64,000 nucleotides of DNA from assembly GCA_963597615.1 (NCBI GenBank), contig CAVBQS010000053.1:186001-250000 (forward strand). The letters run 5' to 3'. Each line of letters opens with the position of its first letter. Positions within the stretch are counted from its first letter, which is position 1. This DNA comes from CAKRJP01 sp963597615 (GTDB taxonomy: Bacteria > Bacillota > Clostridia > Lachnospirales > Lachnospiraceae). The position numbers and the translations under genes were made by a program. Below the pieces are notes generated by a model. It was given only the letters and a program-made list of their open reading frames with translations, was not told where the DNA came from and did not search any database. Below, piece by piece: positions 51,761 through 60,617 of this stretch.

Positions 51761-52662
51761 TGGATTTGTCAGTGAATATAGCAGGAGTAGAGTGGAAAAA
51801 TCCTGTGACAGTAGCCTCAGGTACCTTTGGCTCTGGAGAAGAATTTTCAGAATATGTAGATCTTAATACTTTGGGAGCAGTTACCACAAAAGGTGTGGCT
51901 AATGTGCCATGGCCAGGAAATCCAACGCCCAGAGTTGCAGAAGTCTATGGAGGAATGATGAATGCCATAGGTCTTCAAAATCCTGGTATTGAACTTTTTT
52001 GCAAAAGAGATATTCCTTATCTGAAGCAGTTTGATACAAAAATCATTGTCAATGTATGCGGCCATGCGCCGGAAGAATATTTGGCAGTGGTGGAACGTCT
52101 TCAAGATGAACCCATAGACATGATGGAGATTAATATTTCCTGCCCCAATGTAAATGCTGGTTTTTTAGCTTTTGGGCAGGATGCAAAGCATGTGGAGGAG
52201 CTTACAGGCCAGATTAAAAAGATCGCAAAGCAGCCTATTATTATGAAGCTTACTCCAAATGTAACAGACATTACAGAGATCGCCAAGGCGGCAGAAGCTG
52301 GTGGAGCAGATGCTGTGTCTCTTATTAATACCTTGACTGGTATGAAGATTGACATTCGAAGACAAAGCTTTGCAGTGGCAAACAAAACCGGAGGAGTTTC
52401 AGGTCCAATTGTAAAACCTATTGCAGTTCGCATGGTTTATCAGGTGGCCCAGGCAGTGCAGATTCCAATTATCGGTATGGGTGGAATTGCTTGTGCGGAG
52501 GATGCAATTGAATTTTTACTGGCAGGAGCATCAGCAGTATCTGTGGGAACTGCGAATTTCCATAATCCGGCAGTGACAGCAGAGGTGATCCAGGGAATTG
52601 AAGACTATATGAAGGAGTATGGTTTTGCTTCTGTAAAGGACATGGTAGGAATCGTTAAATAA
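51760..52662 (+). CDS. pyrD: Dihydroorotate dehydrogenase B, catalytic subunit
   Basis: 300 residues, class 1B. Start region N-P-V-T-V-A-S-G-T-F, the substrate-site N-I-S-C-P-N-V with the active-site Cys, K-L-T-P-N-V, and C-terminal FMN-phosphate motifs G-M-G-G-I and V-G-T-A-N. It needs PyrK, encoded just upstream. It oxidises dihydroorotate to orotate. Confidence 0.97.
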   Translation: MDLSVNIAGVEWKNPVTVASGTFGSGEEFSEYVDLNTLGAVTTKGVANVPWPGNPTPRVAEVYGGMMNAIGLQNPGIELFCKRDIPYLKQFDTKIIVNVCGHAPEEYLAVVERLQDEPIDMMEINISCPNVNAGFLAFGQDAKHVEELTGQIKKIAKQPIIMKLTPNVTDITEIAKAAEAGGADAVSLINTLTGMKIDIRRQSFAVANKTGGVSGPIVKPIAVRMVYQVAQAVQIPIIGMGGIACAEDAIEFLLAGASAVSVGTANFHNPAVTAEVIQGIEDYMKEYGFASVKDMVGIVK

Positions 52663-52688
52663 TATAGGAGTATATGGAGGACAAATAA

Positions 52689-53369
52689 ATGGAAAGCTAC
52701 AAGCAGGAATTTATAGATTTTATGGTAGAAAGTGATGTTTTGAAATTTGGAGAATTTACCTTAAAAAGCGGACGTAAATCCCCATTTTTTATGAACGCCG
52801 GAGCTTATGTAACAGGTTCTCAGCTGAAAAAATTAGGAGAATATTATGCAAAGGCAATTCATAGTACCTATGGAGATGATTTTGATGTGCTTTTTGGGCC
52901 TGCCTATAAGGGAATCCCTCTTAGCGTAGTGACAGCCATTGCCTACAGTGAACTTTATGGAAAAGAAGTGCGCTATTGCTCAGATCGTAAAGAAGAAAAA
53001 GATCACGGTGCAGACAAGGGAAAATTCCTTGGAAGCAGCCTAAAAGATGGAGACCGTGTGATTATGATCGAGGATGTAACCACTTCTGGAAAGTCTATGG
53101 AAGAGACGGTTCCTAAGGTGAGAAATGCTGCAGATGTTACCATTGTAGGTCTTATGGTATCCTTAAACCGCATGGAAGTGGGAAAAGGAAAAGAAAAGTG
53201 TGCCTTAGATGAGATTAAAGATCTTTATGGTTTTGATACGGCAGCCATTGTTACCATGGAGGATGTGGTAGAATGCCTTTACAACAAAGAAAAAAATGGG
53301 AAAGTCATTATTGATGACAATATAAAGACTGCTATTGATGCATACTATGAGCAGTATGGTGCAAAATAA
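52689..53369 (+). CDS. pyrE: Orotate phosphoribosyltransferase
   Basis: 226 residues, type I PRTase fold. The PRPP-binding motif is V-I-M-I-E-D-V-T-T-S-G-K-S. Other marks are L-K-S-G-R-K-S-P-F-F near the start and the flexible-loop R-K-E-E-K-D-H-G. It makes OMP from orotate and PRPP, feeding PyrF. GGAGG precedes the ATG; it is the last of the four pyr genes. Confidence 0.96.
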   Translation: MESYKQEFIDFMVESDVLKFGEFTLKSGRKSPFFMNAGAYVTGSQLKKLGEYYAKAIHSTYGDDFDVLFGPAYKGIPLSVVTAIAYSELYGKEVRYCSDRKEEKDHGADKGKFLGSSLKDGDRVIMIEDVTTSGKSMEETVPKVRNAADVTIVGLMVSLNRMEVGKGKEKCALDEIKDLYGFDTAAIVTMEDVVECLYNKEKNGKVIIDDNIKTAIDAYYEQYGAK

Positions 53370-53390
53370 TCCCAGGGAGGTTGAATCATT

Positions 53391-53543
53391 ATGAATGAAA
53401 AAGCATATAAGTCTATGACTTTTGCAGGGGGAGCGGCCATTACAGTGGGAATTATTACATTGGTGGTTGGAACAGTTACAGGTATTATATCGATTGTTAG
53501 CGGTGCTCGTCTGTTGAAGGATAAAAAAGGCTTGATTTTTTAA
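53391..53543 (+). CDS. Small membrane protein (50 aa), unrecognised
   Basis: An ATG at 53391 with AGGGAGG ten bases upstream opens 50 codons to TAA 53541-53543. The protein has an N-E-K-A-Y-K start, one long hydrophobic stretch (about residues 10-40, Gly/Val/Ile/Thr-rich) and a basic end (L-L-K-D-K-K). It begins 21 bases after pyrE. The good ribosome site, the single clean membrane helix and spacing to both neighbours support a real gene; I know no function. Confidence 0.65.
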   Translation: MNEKAYKSMTFAGGAAITVGIITLVVGTVTGIISIVSGARLLKDKKGLIF

Positions 53544-53567
53544 TCCGATACAAAGAGGTGCTTATAC

Positions 53568-54029
53568 TTGAACAAAAAAAATAAAAAGAAAATCCGGGTC
53601 ATGGGGAAAATTCTCTTTGTACTTTATGTAATATTTATCATTTATTTTTTGATATTTTCAGACTGGTACGGAAGAACGGGAGCTATGGACACCTACCATT
53701 ATAATTTGGTGCCCTTTCAGGAGATTAAGCGTTTTTGGAATTACAGAGCAGATGTGGGTTTGTTTGCTGTGTTTACAAATTTATTCGGAAATGTTGTGAT
53801 TTTTGTCCCCTTTGGAATTTTTTTGCCTATGGCTAGTAAATATAGAAATGTCTTTGCTACATTGTTTAGTAGTTTCGGTATTAGTTTCTGTGTGGAGATA
53901 TTTCAATTAATCACCAGAGTGGGATGTTTTGATGTGGATGATCTTATGTTGAACACCCTGGGAGGATTAATAGGACATGCATTATATACCATATTTGTAA
54001 TCTTAAGGAGAAAGCATGTTAATAGGTAG
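53568..54029 (+). CDS. VanZ-family membrane protein
   Basis: 153 residues from TTG with AGAGGTG about eight bases upstream (an internal ATG near 53600 is possible). The helices and motifs fit VanZ: Y-N-L-V-P-F, N-L-F-G-N-V-V-I-F-V-P-F-G, E-I-F-Q-L and D-V-D-D-L-M-L-N-T-L-G-G. Best-known members are linked to glycopeptide (teicoplanin) tolerance, but most chromosomal copies are uncharacterised. The next gene overlaps its end by 14 bases. Confidence 0.85.
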   Translation: MNKKNKKKIRVMGKILFVLYVIFIIYFLIFSDWYGRTGAMDTYHYNLVPFQEIKRFWNYRADVGLFAVFTNLFGNVVIFVPFGIFLPMASKYRNVFATLFSSFGISFCVEIFQLITRVGCFDVDDLMLNTLGGLIGHALYTIFVILRRKHVNR

Positions 54030-54426
54030 AAAACAAAGTAGAGAAGATAAAGAAAGGCAGCGAATGAAGGCTGCTAGGAAGAAGCAGGACAAACGCAGAA
54101 AAGGCTTGATACGCACGAGGTTTGGGCAAAAACCCTTACGTCATGCAAAGCGGGGCGTCTATTCCTGCTTTTCTGCAGCTGTGGTAGGAATGCTTCTTGC
54201 TCTTATGGTCCTTTCCTCTATTGTGAATAAGGGAGAAGTAAGTATTGCTATAGGATGGCTAGGCTTCTTTTCTTTATTTATGGCAATTTATGGGGTAAGT
54301 CAGGGTATCAAGGGACTAAAAGAGCGTGACAAAACCTATATCACCTGTAAAATAGGCATTGTAATTAATGGACTGATTATTTTGTTTTTTGTGGTAGTAT
54401 ATATCCGAGGAATTATTTCTGCCTAG
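54016..54426 (+). CDS. Small conserved membrane protein (about 136 aa, possibly DUF6142)
   Basis: A strongly basic start (about 45 residues, many Arg and Lys) is followed by three hydrophobic segments (about 52-70, 80-98, 114-134). I associate this layout with DUF6142 of Clostridia, from memory. No function known. Its start overlaps the VanZ gene, and GGAGAAAG stands a few bases before. Together with the 50-aa protein and VanZ it forms a run of three small membrane proteins. Confidence 0.65.
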   Translation: MLIGRKQSREDKERQRMKAARKKQDKRRKGLIRTRFGQKPLRHAKRGVYSCFSAAVVGMLLALMVLSSIVNKGEVSIAIGWLGFFSLFMAIYGVSQGIKGLKERDKTYITCKIGIVINGLIILFFVVVYIRGIISA

Positions 54427-54458
54427 AAAATTATAAGACGATTAAAGGAATCATTGCA

Positions 54459-56534
54459 ATGAATAAAAAAGAAACAAATTTAGATCTTATCAAACTTCGT
54501 TATGACTTGGCGATAGACCGGTGCAGAGAAATAGCGAAGGATGAGACGGTAGAAGAAAACTATAGGGATTATTTTAGAAAATGTGCAGATTTTATTTTGC
54601 TCATTGATGAAGTGAAAGTTTCCATGGAAAATGGAAGTTATTACCGCAAAAATGCGGAGGAAATGGCAGAGGTCAATCATAGACTTTACCAGGATATCCT
54701 GCCGGAAAATTATGAAACTAGTTATGCAAATCCAGACTATGCAACAGCCAAGACCGGAGAAAAATTAGGCCAGGTTCTTTCGGCCATTTATACGGAACTT
54801 CGTGGTGCCATACCCTATGTGTTTGAAGGAAAAACCGAATATTTAGATATTTTATTTGAACTGTTCTTGGAAGTTTATGGAAAATTTGAAGAATGCTCTA
54901 AGCCAGCCTTTAAAGAGGTTCGGGATATTTTCTATTGGTATGCCAGTGATTACTGCGATGTTTTCTTGGCAGACCGCATTAAGGAACAACTTTATCCGGA
55001 GAAGGATTTTGCCTCCGGAATCATTATGAGTTGTAACCTAAATGATGACAGATACCTCTACCTTTTTGGAGAGTACATTAGTGAAAATGAGCTTGAGACA
55101 GCGGCTTATTTAAGAACTTTGGATGAAGACGTAATCCAGAAGATGGCAGATGTCTATACAGAAGGCTACCGGGTGGGGTTTGTAAATACAGGAAAAGACC
55201 TTTCTAAAAAATCCATTGTAAATATTCGCTATAGCTTAGGTTTTGAGAGAGTCATAAGAAAGGCCATGGAAAATTTTGAGGCCATGGGATTAAAACCGGT
55301 GATCTATCGAAGTGGCGTCAGCCTTCTTACTAGAAAGGGTCAGTTAAAGATTGGTTACTGCGGAGGGAATCCCAATAAACAGTATGACTATGATCACAAA
55401 GAAGATACGGCCCTTATCTTAGACCGTAAATTTGCAGAGCGTAAGCTGGAAGTATCTGAAACTAGCTATGAGCATTTAAAAGACCGTGCAAGAGTCTTTG
55501 CCGGCCCTGCTTGCATGGAAGTCTTTGGTGAAAAGCCTTTTTCTCCGGTTCAAAAAGATAGCGCCCTAAAGTTAAGCCAGGCTCAGACAGAGATTTCTTT
55601 AGAGTATAGCAATAAAACCAGTGAACTTGTGAACCGTTATATCCCGGGGGATGAGCGAAGCTTTACCATTATTGCTTATCCACTACCGGAAATTGGTGAC
55701 AAGTATCCGGAGATTTTCAGTGAGATTATTAAGATCAATACCTTAGATGCTAAAGTTTATGAGAAGGTCCAACAGACCATAATTGATGCCTTAGACCAGG
55801 GAGAAAGTGTTCATATTCAGGGAGCAGGGGAAAATCGCACGGATTTGACGGTGAAGCTGCATGCCCTGAAAAATCCGGAAAAAGAAACTATTTTTGAAAA
55901 CTGCGTTGCCGATGTGAATATTCCGGTGGGAGAAGTATTTACCTCCCCTGTATTGGAAGGAACCAACGGAATTTTGCATGTTAGCAAAGTGTATCTAAAT
56001 GAATTGCAATATCTGAACCTAGAAGTAACCTTTGCTAATGGAATGATCGCCGATTACAATTGCAGTAATTTTGAACATGAGTTGGAAAATAAATCCTATG
56101 TAAAAGACAATGTCCTTTACAAGCACCCAACCCTTCCTTTGGGAGAATTCGCTATTGGAACCAATACTACTGCCTATGTAGCTGCAAAAAAATATGGCAT
56201 AGAAGATAAGATGCCGATTTTAATTGCTGAGAAAATGGGTCCCCATTTTGCAGTGGGAGATACCTGCTATAGCTGGGCAGAAGATATTAGGGTCTACAAT
56301 CCAAATGGAAAGGAAATAGTTGCTAAAGACAATTCTGTATCTCTTTTAAGAAAAGAAGATGTGTCTAAAGCTTACTTCCATTGCCATACAGATATTACCA
56401 TTCCCTATGAGGAGCTGGCTCATATTGTGGTAAATTGCAAAGATGGTTCTGAGATTATGATTATAGAAAATGGAAGATTCGTGCTTCCGGGGACTGAGAT
56501 TTTGAATGAACCATTGAAAAAAACTTATAAATAA
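54459..56534 (+). CDS. M29-family aminopeptidase with long N-terminal extension
   Basis: 691 residues. The last ~400 fit M29 metallo-aminopeptidases: I-Q-G-A-G-E-N-R-T-D-L, P-V-G-E-V-F-T-S-P (metal-ligand Glu), G-E-F-A-I-G-T-N, E-K-M-G-P-H-F-A-V-G-D (His ligand) and H-C-H-T-D (His/Asp). M29 enzymes are usually about 400-415 residues, so about 270 N-terminal residues, mostly helical and acidic, are additional. It is cytoplasmic (no signal). Probably a peptide-trimming enzyme; the extra domain may control access to the active site. Confidence 0.8.
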   Translation: MNKKETNLDLIKLRYDLAIDRCREIAKDETVEENYRDYFRKCADFILLIDEVKVSMENGSYYRKNAEEMAEVNHRLYQDILPENYETSYANPDYATAKTGEKLGQVLSAIYTELRGAIPYVFEGKTEYLDILFELFLEVYGKFEECSKPAFKEVRDIFYWYASDYCDVFLADRIKEQLYPEKDFASGIIMSCNLNDDRYLYLFGEYISENELETAAYLRTLDEDVIQKMADVYTEGYRVGFVNTGKDLSKKSIVNIRYSLGFERVIRKAMENFEAMGLKPVIYRSGVSLLTRKGQLKIGYCGGNPNKQYDYDHKEDTALILDRKFAERKLEVSETSYEHLKDRARVFAGPACMEVFGEKPFSPVQKDSALKLSQAQTEISLEYSNKTSELVNRYIPGDERSFTIIAYPLPEIGDKYPEIFSEIIKINTLDAKVYEKVQQTIIDALDQGESVHIQGAGENRTDLTVKLHALKNPEKETIFENCVADVNIPVGEVFTSPVLEGTNGILHVSKVYLNELQYLNLEVTFANGMIADYNCSNFEHELENKSYVKDNVLYKHPTLPLGEFAIGTNTTAYVAAKKYGIEDKMPILIAEKMGPHFAVGDTCYSWAEDIRVYNPNGKEIVAKDNSVSLLRKEDVSKAYFHCHTDITIPYEELAHIVVNCKDGSEIMIIENGRFVLPGTEILNEPLKKTYK

Positions 56535-56576
56535 GCTATTATTTATTTACAAAGCTTATAAGAAAGGATGACGACT

Positions 56577-57089
56577 ATGCCAAAAGTAGGAATTATTATG
56601 GGCAGTGACTCTGACCTTAAGGTCATGAGCAAGGCTGCAGCTATGTTGGAAGAATTAGGAATTGATTATGAGATGACTATTATTTCTGCTCACAGAGAGC
56701 CAGATGAGCTGATTGAGTGGACCAGAGGTGCAGAAGGTCGTGGAGTTAAGGTTATGATTGCCGGAGCGGGAATGGCAGCAGCCCTTCCAGGTATGTGCGC
56801 AGCCTTATTTGCCTTGCCAGTAATTGGGGTTCCCCTCTCTAGTAAGAACCTAGATGGAATGGATGCTGTATTTTCAATTATGCAGATGCCCCCAGGAGTT
56901 CCTGTGGCAACCGTAGCCATAGATGGAGCCAAGAATGCAGCCCTTCTTGCGGCAAAGATTCTTGCGGCTTCCGATGATGAGTTATTAAAGAAGTTAAAAG
57001 ACTTTATTGCAGATCAAAAAGAAGCAGTGAAAGCAAAAGCAGCCAAGCTTGATGAAGTAGGATATGAGGCATATCTTGCTGCAAAATAA
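56577..57089 (+). CDS. purE: 5-(carboxyamino)imidazole ribonucleotide mutase
   Basis: About 170 residues, class I PurE. Motifs: G-S-D-S-D-L, S-A-H-R-E-P (catalytic His), A-G-A-G-M-A-A-A-L-P-G and M-P-P-G-V-P-V-A-T-V. ATG 56577 has AAAGG nine bases upstream; an earlier ATG (56568) touches that site. It starts the purE-purM-purN-purD cluster; purK is not seen here. Confidence 0.96.
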   Translation: MPKVGIIMGSDSDLKVMSKAAAMLEELGIDYEMTIISAHREPDELIEWTRGAEGRGVKVMIAGAGMAAALPGMCAALFALPVIGVPLSSKNLDGMDAVFSIMQMPPGVPVATVAIDGAKNAALLAAKILAASDDELLKKLKDFIADQKEAVKAKAAKLDEVGYEAYLAAK

Positions 57090-57121
57090 AGACTAGAGGA
57101 ATCATACATAAGGAGACGATT

Positions 57122-58147
57122 ATGGATTACAAGAAAGCAGGCGTTGATATTGAAGCAGGTTACAAGTCAGTAGAGCTTATGAAAGAGCATGTAAAGAAAA
57201 CCATGCGTCCGGAGGTTCTTGGTGGATTAGGGGGATTTTCAGGAGCATTCTCCCTGGATAAGATTAAAGATATGGAAGAACCTGTATTGTTATCCGGTAC
57301 TGATGGATGTGGAACTAAGGTAAAGTTAGCATTTGTTATGGACAAGCATGATACCATTGGTATTGATGCTGTTGCTATGTGCGTAAATGATATTGCATGT
57401 GCAGGTGGAGAACCCCTGTTCTTCTTGGATTATATTGCATGTGGAAAGAACTACCCAGAAAAGATTGCAACCATTGTCAGTGGTGTAGCAGAAGGATGTC
57501 TTCAATCAGATGCAGCCCTCATCGGTGGTGAGACTGCAGAACATCCTGGGCTTATGCCAGAGGATGAGTATGATCTGGCTGGATTTGCAGTTGGTGTGGT
57601 AGATAAAAAAGACCTAATTACTGGAGAAAATTTAAAAGACGGAGACGTACTGATTGGAATGGCGTCTTCTGGTGTTCACAGCAACGGATTCTCGCTGGTT
57701 CGAAGCGTTTTTGATATGACAAAAGAGTCTTTGGATACTTATTATGATGAATTAGGAAAGACTTTGGGAGAGGCTTTGATCGCTCCTACAAGAATTTATG
57801 TTCAGGCCCTTAAGAGTATTAAAAAAGCAGGGGTTACCGTAAAGGCATGCAGCCATATTACCGGAGGCGGCTTCTACGAAAACGTTCCACGTATGCTGGT
57901 AGAGGGAACCCACGCAGTTATCGAAAAAGACAGCTATGATATCCCTCCAATCTTTAAGCTTTTGGCAAAGAAGGGGGACATTGCAGAGCGGATGATGTAC
58001 AACACCTTCAACATGGGACTTGGAATGATAGTTGCAGTGGATCCTGCTGATGTGGATGCTACTATGAAGGCTATTGAGAAAGCTGGAGACAAACCATATA
58101 TCGTTGGACATATAGAAGCTGGAGAAAAGGGAGTTACATTATGCTAA
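57122..58147 (+). CDS. purM: Phosphoribosylformylglycinamidine cyclo-ligase
   Basis: 341 residues, AIR synthetase. L-L-S-G-T-D-G-C-G-T-K near the start, A-M-C-V-N-D-I, G-G-E-T-A-E and H-I-T-G-G-G-F are the expected PurM segments. It converts FGAM to AIR with ATP. Its last codons overlap purN by seven bases. Confidence 0.97.
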   Translation: MDYKKAGVDIEAGYKSVELMKEHVKKTMRPEVLGGLGGFSGAFSLDKIKDMEEPVLLSGTDGCGTKVKLAFVMDKHDTIGIDAVAMCVNDIACAGGEPLFFLDYIACGKNYPEKIATIVSGVAEGCLQSDAALIGGETAEHPGLMPEDEYDLAGFAVGVVDKKDLITGENLKDGDVLIGMASSGVHSNGFSLVRSVFDMTKESLDTYYDELGKTLGEALIAPTRIYVQALKSIKKAGVTVKACSHITGGGFYENVPRMLVEGTHAVIEKDSYDIPPIFKLLAKKGDIAERMMYNTFNMGLGMIVAVDPADVDATMKAIEKAGDKPYIVGHIEAGEKGVTLC

Positions 58148-58767
58148 ATGTAGTGGTACTGGTCTCTGGAGGAGGAACCAACCTTCAGGCTATTATTGAT
58201 GCAGTGGAAAGTGGAGCCATTACAAATACGAAACTAGTAGGAGTTATAAGCAATAATAAAGGGGCTTATGCCTTAGAGCGAGCAGCAAAACATAAGATTC
58301 CCGGAACTTGTATTTCTCCTAAGGATTTTGAAAGTAGATATGACTTTAATCAGGCGTTTTTGGACAAGTTGGACCAATTAAATCCGGATCTGATTGTGTT
58401 GGCAGGATTTTTGGTGGTGATTCCACCGGCTATGATTCAAAAATATGAGAATCGTATTATTAATATTCATCCATCCCTGATTCCCTCTTTTTGTGGAACT
58501 GGCTATTATGGACTGAAGGTTCATGAAGCTGCCTTGGCAAGAGGTGTAAAGGTGGTGGGAGCTACCGTGCATTTTGTAGATGAGGGAACAGATACAGGCC
58601 CCATTATTTTGCAGAAGGCTGTGGAAGTAAAGCCAGGGGATAGCCCAAAAGATTTACAACTTCGAGTAATGGAAGAGGCGGAGTGGAAGATCCTTCCAAA
58701 GGCTATCGACCTAATCGCAAATAACAAGGTGAAGGTGGAAGATGGAAAAGCCATCATCTTAGAGTAA
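58141..58767 (+). CDS. purN: Phosphoribosylglycinamide formyltransferase
   Basis: 208 residues. V-S-G-G-G-T-N-L-Q near the start, the catalytic Asn-His in I-N-I-H-P-S-L and the Asp in V-H-F-V-D-E-G-T-D-T-G-P-I are present. It uses 10-formyl-tetrahydrofolate to formylate GAR. It is translationally coupled to purM and followed by purD. Confidence 0.96.
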   Translation: MLNVVVLVSGGGTNLQAIIDAVESGAITNTKLVGVISNNKGAYALERAAKHKIPGTCISPKDFESRYDFNQAFLDKLDQLNPDLIVLAGFLVVIPPAMIQKYENRIINIHPSLIPSFCGTGYYGLKVHEAALARGVKVVGATVHFVDEGTDTGPIILQKAVEVKPGDSPKDLQLRVMEEAEWKILPKAIDLIANNKVKVEDGKAIILE

Positions 58768-58801
58768 TTACGAATCTGTTTGAATTTCATAGGAGGAGAA
58801 C

Positions 58802-60073
58802 ATGAAGGTATTAATTGTTGGAAGCGGTGGACGTGAGCATGCCATTGCCATGAGCGTAGCAAAAAGTGATAAGGTAGAGAAAATTTATTGTGCACCAGGA
58901 AACGCAGGAATTGCTGAATATGCAGAATGCGTTGCTATAGGTGCTATGGAATTTGATGAATTAGTTGACTTTGCGAAAGAAAAATCCGTAGATCTGGTCA
59001 TCGTTGGAATGGATGATCCTTTGGTAGGCGGTTTGGTAGACCAGCTGGAAGATGCTGGAATCCGCACCTTTGGACCTAGAAAGAATGCGGCAATTTTAGA
59101 GGGATCTAAGGCATTCTCTAAGGATTTAATGAAAAAATATAACATTCCTACAGCAGCTTACGAGAATTTTACAGATCCAGATGCAGCTCTTAAGTATTTG
59201 GAAACTGCAAAGATGCCAATTGTATTAAAGGCAGATGGTTTGGCCCTTGGAAAGGGTGTCTTAATCTGTAATACCTTAGAGGAAGCTAAGGCTGGTGTAA
59301 AAGAGATCATGCTGGATAAGAAATTTGGCTCTGCAGGAAATGAGATGGTTGTGGAAGAATTCATGACAGGCCGTGAGGTATCGGTTCTCTCCTTTGTAGA
59401 TGGAAAGACTATCAAAACCATGACATCTGCTCAAGATCATAAGAGGGCCGGAGACGGTGATACTGGTTTAAATACCGGCGGAATGGGAACTTTCTCTCCA
59501 AGTCCTTTCTATACAGAGGAAGTAGATGCCTTCTGTAAGAAATATATTTATCAGGCCACAGTAGATGCTATGAGAGCAGAGGGAAGAGAATTTAAGGGAA
59601 TCATTTTCTTTGGCTTAATGCTTACGGAAGATGGACCAAAGGTATTAGAGTATAATGCCAGATTTGGAGATCCGGAAGCTCAGGTGGTTCTTCCTCGTAT
59701 GAAGAATGATCTTGTAGAAGTGGCAGAGGCTTGTATTGATGGAAACCTAGATCAGATTGATCTGCAGTTTGAAGACAATGCAGCAGTATGTGTGGTATTA
59801 GCTAGCCAAGGATACCCTGTAAAATATGACAAGGGACTTGAAATTACCGGCTTGGAAGAGTTTAAGAACCATGAAGGTTATTATTGTTTTCATGCAGGTA
59901 CCAAGTTTGATGGAGATAAGATTGTCACAAACGGAGGTCGTGTGCTGGGAGTAACTGCCAAGGGGGCGGATTTAAAAGAGGCAAGAGCCAATGCCTATGC
60001 TGCCACCGAGTGGGTACAGTTTGCAAACAAGTATATGCGTCATGATATTGGAAAAGCTATCGATGAGGCGTAA
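58802..60073 (+). CDS. purD: Phosphoribosylamine--glycine ligase
   Basis: 423 residues, ATP-grasp enzyme. G-S-G-G-R-E-H-A-I at the start, L-K-A-D-G-L-A-L-G-K-G-V in the ATP site, M-G-T-F-S-P-S-P and the metal-binding E-Y-N-A-R-F-G-D-P-E. It makes GAR from phosphoribosylamine. It is the last pur gene of the cluster, with a terminator after it. Confidence 0.97.
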   Translation: MKVLIVGSGGREHAIAMSVAKSDKVEKIYCAPGNAGIAEYAECVAIGAMEFDELVDFAKEKSVDLVIVGMDDPLVGGLVDQLEDAGIRTFGPRKNAAILEGSKAFSKDLMKKYNIPTAAYENFTDPDAALKYLETAKMPIVLKADGLALGKGVLICNTLEEAKAGVKEIMLDKKFGSAGNEMVVEEFMTGREVSVLSFVDGKTIKTMTSAQDHKRAGDGDTGLNTGGMGTFSPSPFYTEEVDAFCKKYIYQATVDAMRAEGREFKGIIFFGLMLTEDGPKVLEYNARFGDPEAQVVLPRMKNDLVEVAEACIDGNLDQIDLQFEDNAAVCVVLASQGYPVKYDKGLEITGLEEFKNHEGYYCFHAGTKFDGDKIVTNGGRVLGVTAKGADLKEARANAYAATEWVQFANKYMRHDIGKAIDEA

Positions 60074-60099
60074 AAGAAATAAAAAAATATACATAAAAA

Positions 60100-60144
60100 C
60101 AAAAAGATGCTGCTTGTGAAAAGGTGGCATCTTTTTGCTTTTTT
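60100..60144 (+). terminator. Rho-independent terminator after purD
   Basis: An 11-bp stem (CAAAAAGATGC with GCATCTTTTTG) around a 16-base loop is followed by CTTTTTTC. Confidence 0.87.
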
Positions 60145-60169
60145 CAAAGCTTTTCTGGGGGTCTGCTTC

Positions 60170-60198
60170 TTGCATCTAGGAAGTCCCTATGCTACAAT
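60170..60198 (+). promoter_or_regulatory. Promoter of the GntR-clpC operon
   Basis: TTGCAT (60170-60175), 17-base spacer, TACAAT (60193-60198). It is the only clear promoter before the GntR gene and clpC. Confidence 0.72.
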
Positions 60199-60211
60199 GT
60201 GTAGAACACAT
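60197..60211 (+). promoter_or_regulatory. Perfect inverted repeat over the -10, likely operator of the GntR regulator
   Basis: ATGTGT-AGA-ACACAT is a perfect 6-3-6 inverted repeat that begins inside the -10 hexamer. GntR-type regulators bind such short palindromes as dimers. A repressor bound here would block polymerase, so autoregulation of the GntR-clpC transcript is the simplest reading. Confidence 0.62.
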
Positions 60212-60236
60212 GTCATGAGATAAGGTTGGTGACCAA

Positions 60237-60617
60237 ATGATAATAGAAATAGATTTTCAAAGTGATGAAGCTTTTTATGTGCAGATTCAAAATCAGATTA
60301 TAATGGGGATTGCCACAGATGTACTTAGAGAGGGGGATGTACTTCCTTCTGTAAGGCAGATGGCAGACATGGTAGGCATCAATATGCATACGGTAAATAA
60401 GGCTTATTCCATGCTTCGACAGGAAGGCTTTATTCAGCTTGACAGGAGAAAAGGAGCTGTGATTTGTCTGGATATGGACAAGGCAAAAGATCTCTTGAAA
60501 TTAAAAGATACTTTAGAACTTTTGCTGGCAAGAAGCAGCTGCAAGAATATCACCAGAGAAGAGGTGCATTTGCTGGTGGATGAAATTTATGATGGCTATG
60601 GAAAGGACAGAGGATAA
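60237..60617 (+). CDS. GntR-family regulator, short YtrA-type
   Basis: 126 residues. N-terminal winged helix with the GntR pattern Y-V-Q-I-Q-N-Q-I then L-P-S-V-R-Q-M-A, N-M-H-T-V-N-K-A-Y and G-F-I-Q-L-D-R-R-K-G. The C-terminal part is only about 50 residues, which is typical of YtrA-type members. Its stop codon touches the clpC start codon. YtrA-type regulators usually control ABC transporters; here the linked gene is a Clp ATPase. Confidence 0.88.
   Translation: MIIEIDFQSDEAFYVQIQNQIIMGIATDVLREGDVLPSVRQMADMVGINMHTVNKAYSMLRQEGFIQLDRRKGAVICLDMDKAKDLLKLKDTLELLLARSSCKNITREEVHLLVDEIYDGYGKDRG

Noticed and set aside
56535..56576. Purine riboswitch before purE
   Set aside because: The gap to the preceding gene is about 40 bases, too short for the aptamer, and no matching stems are seen.
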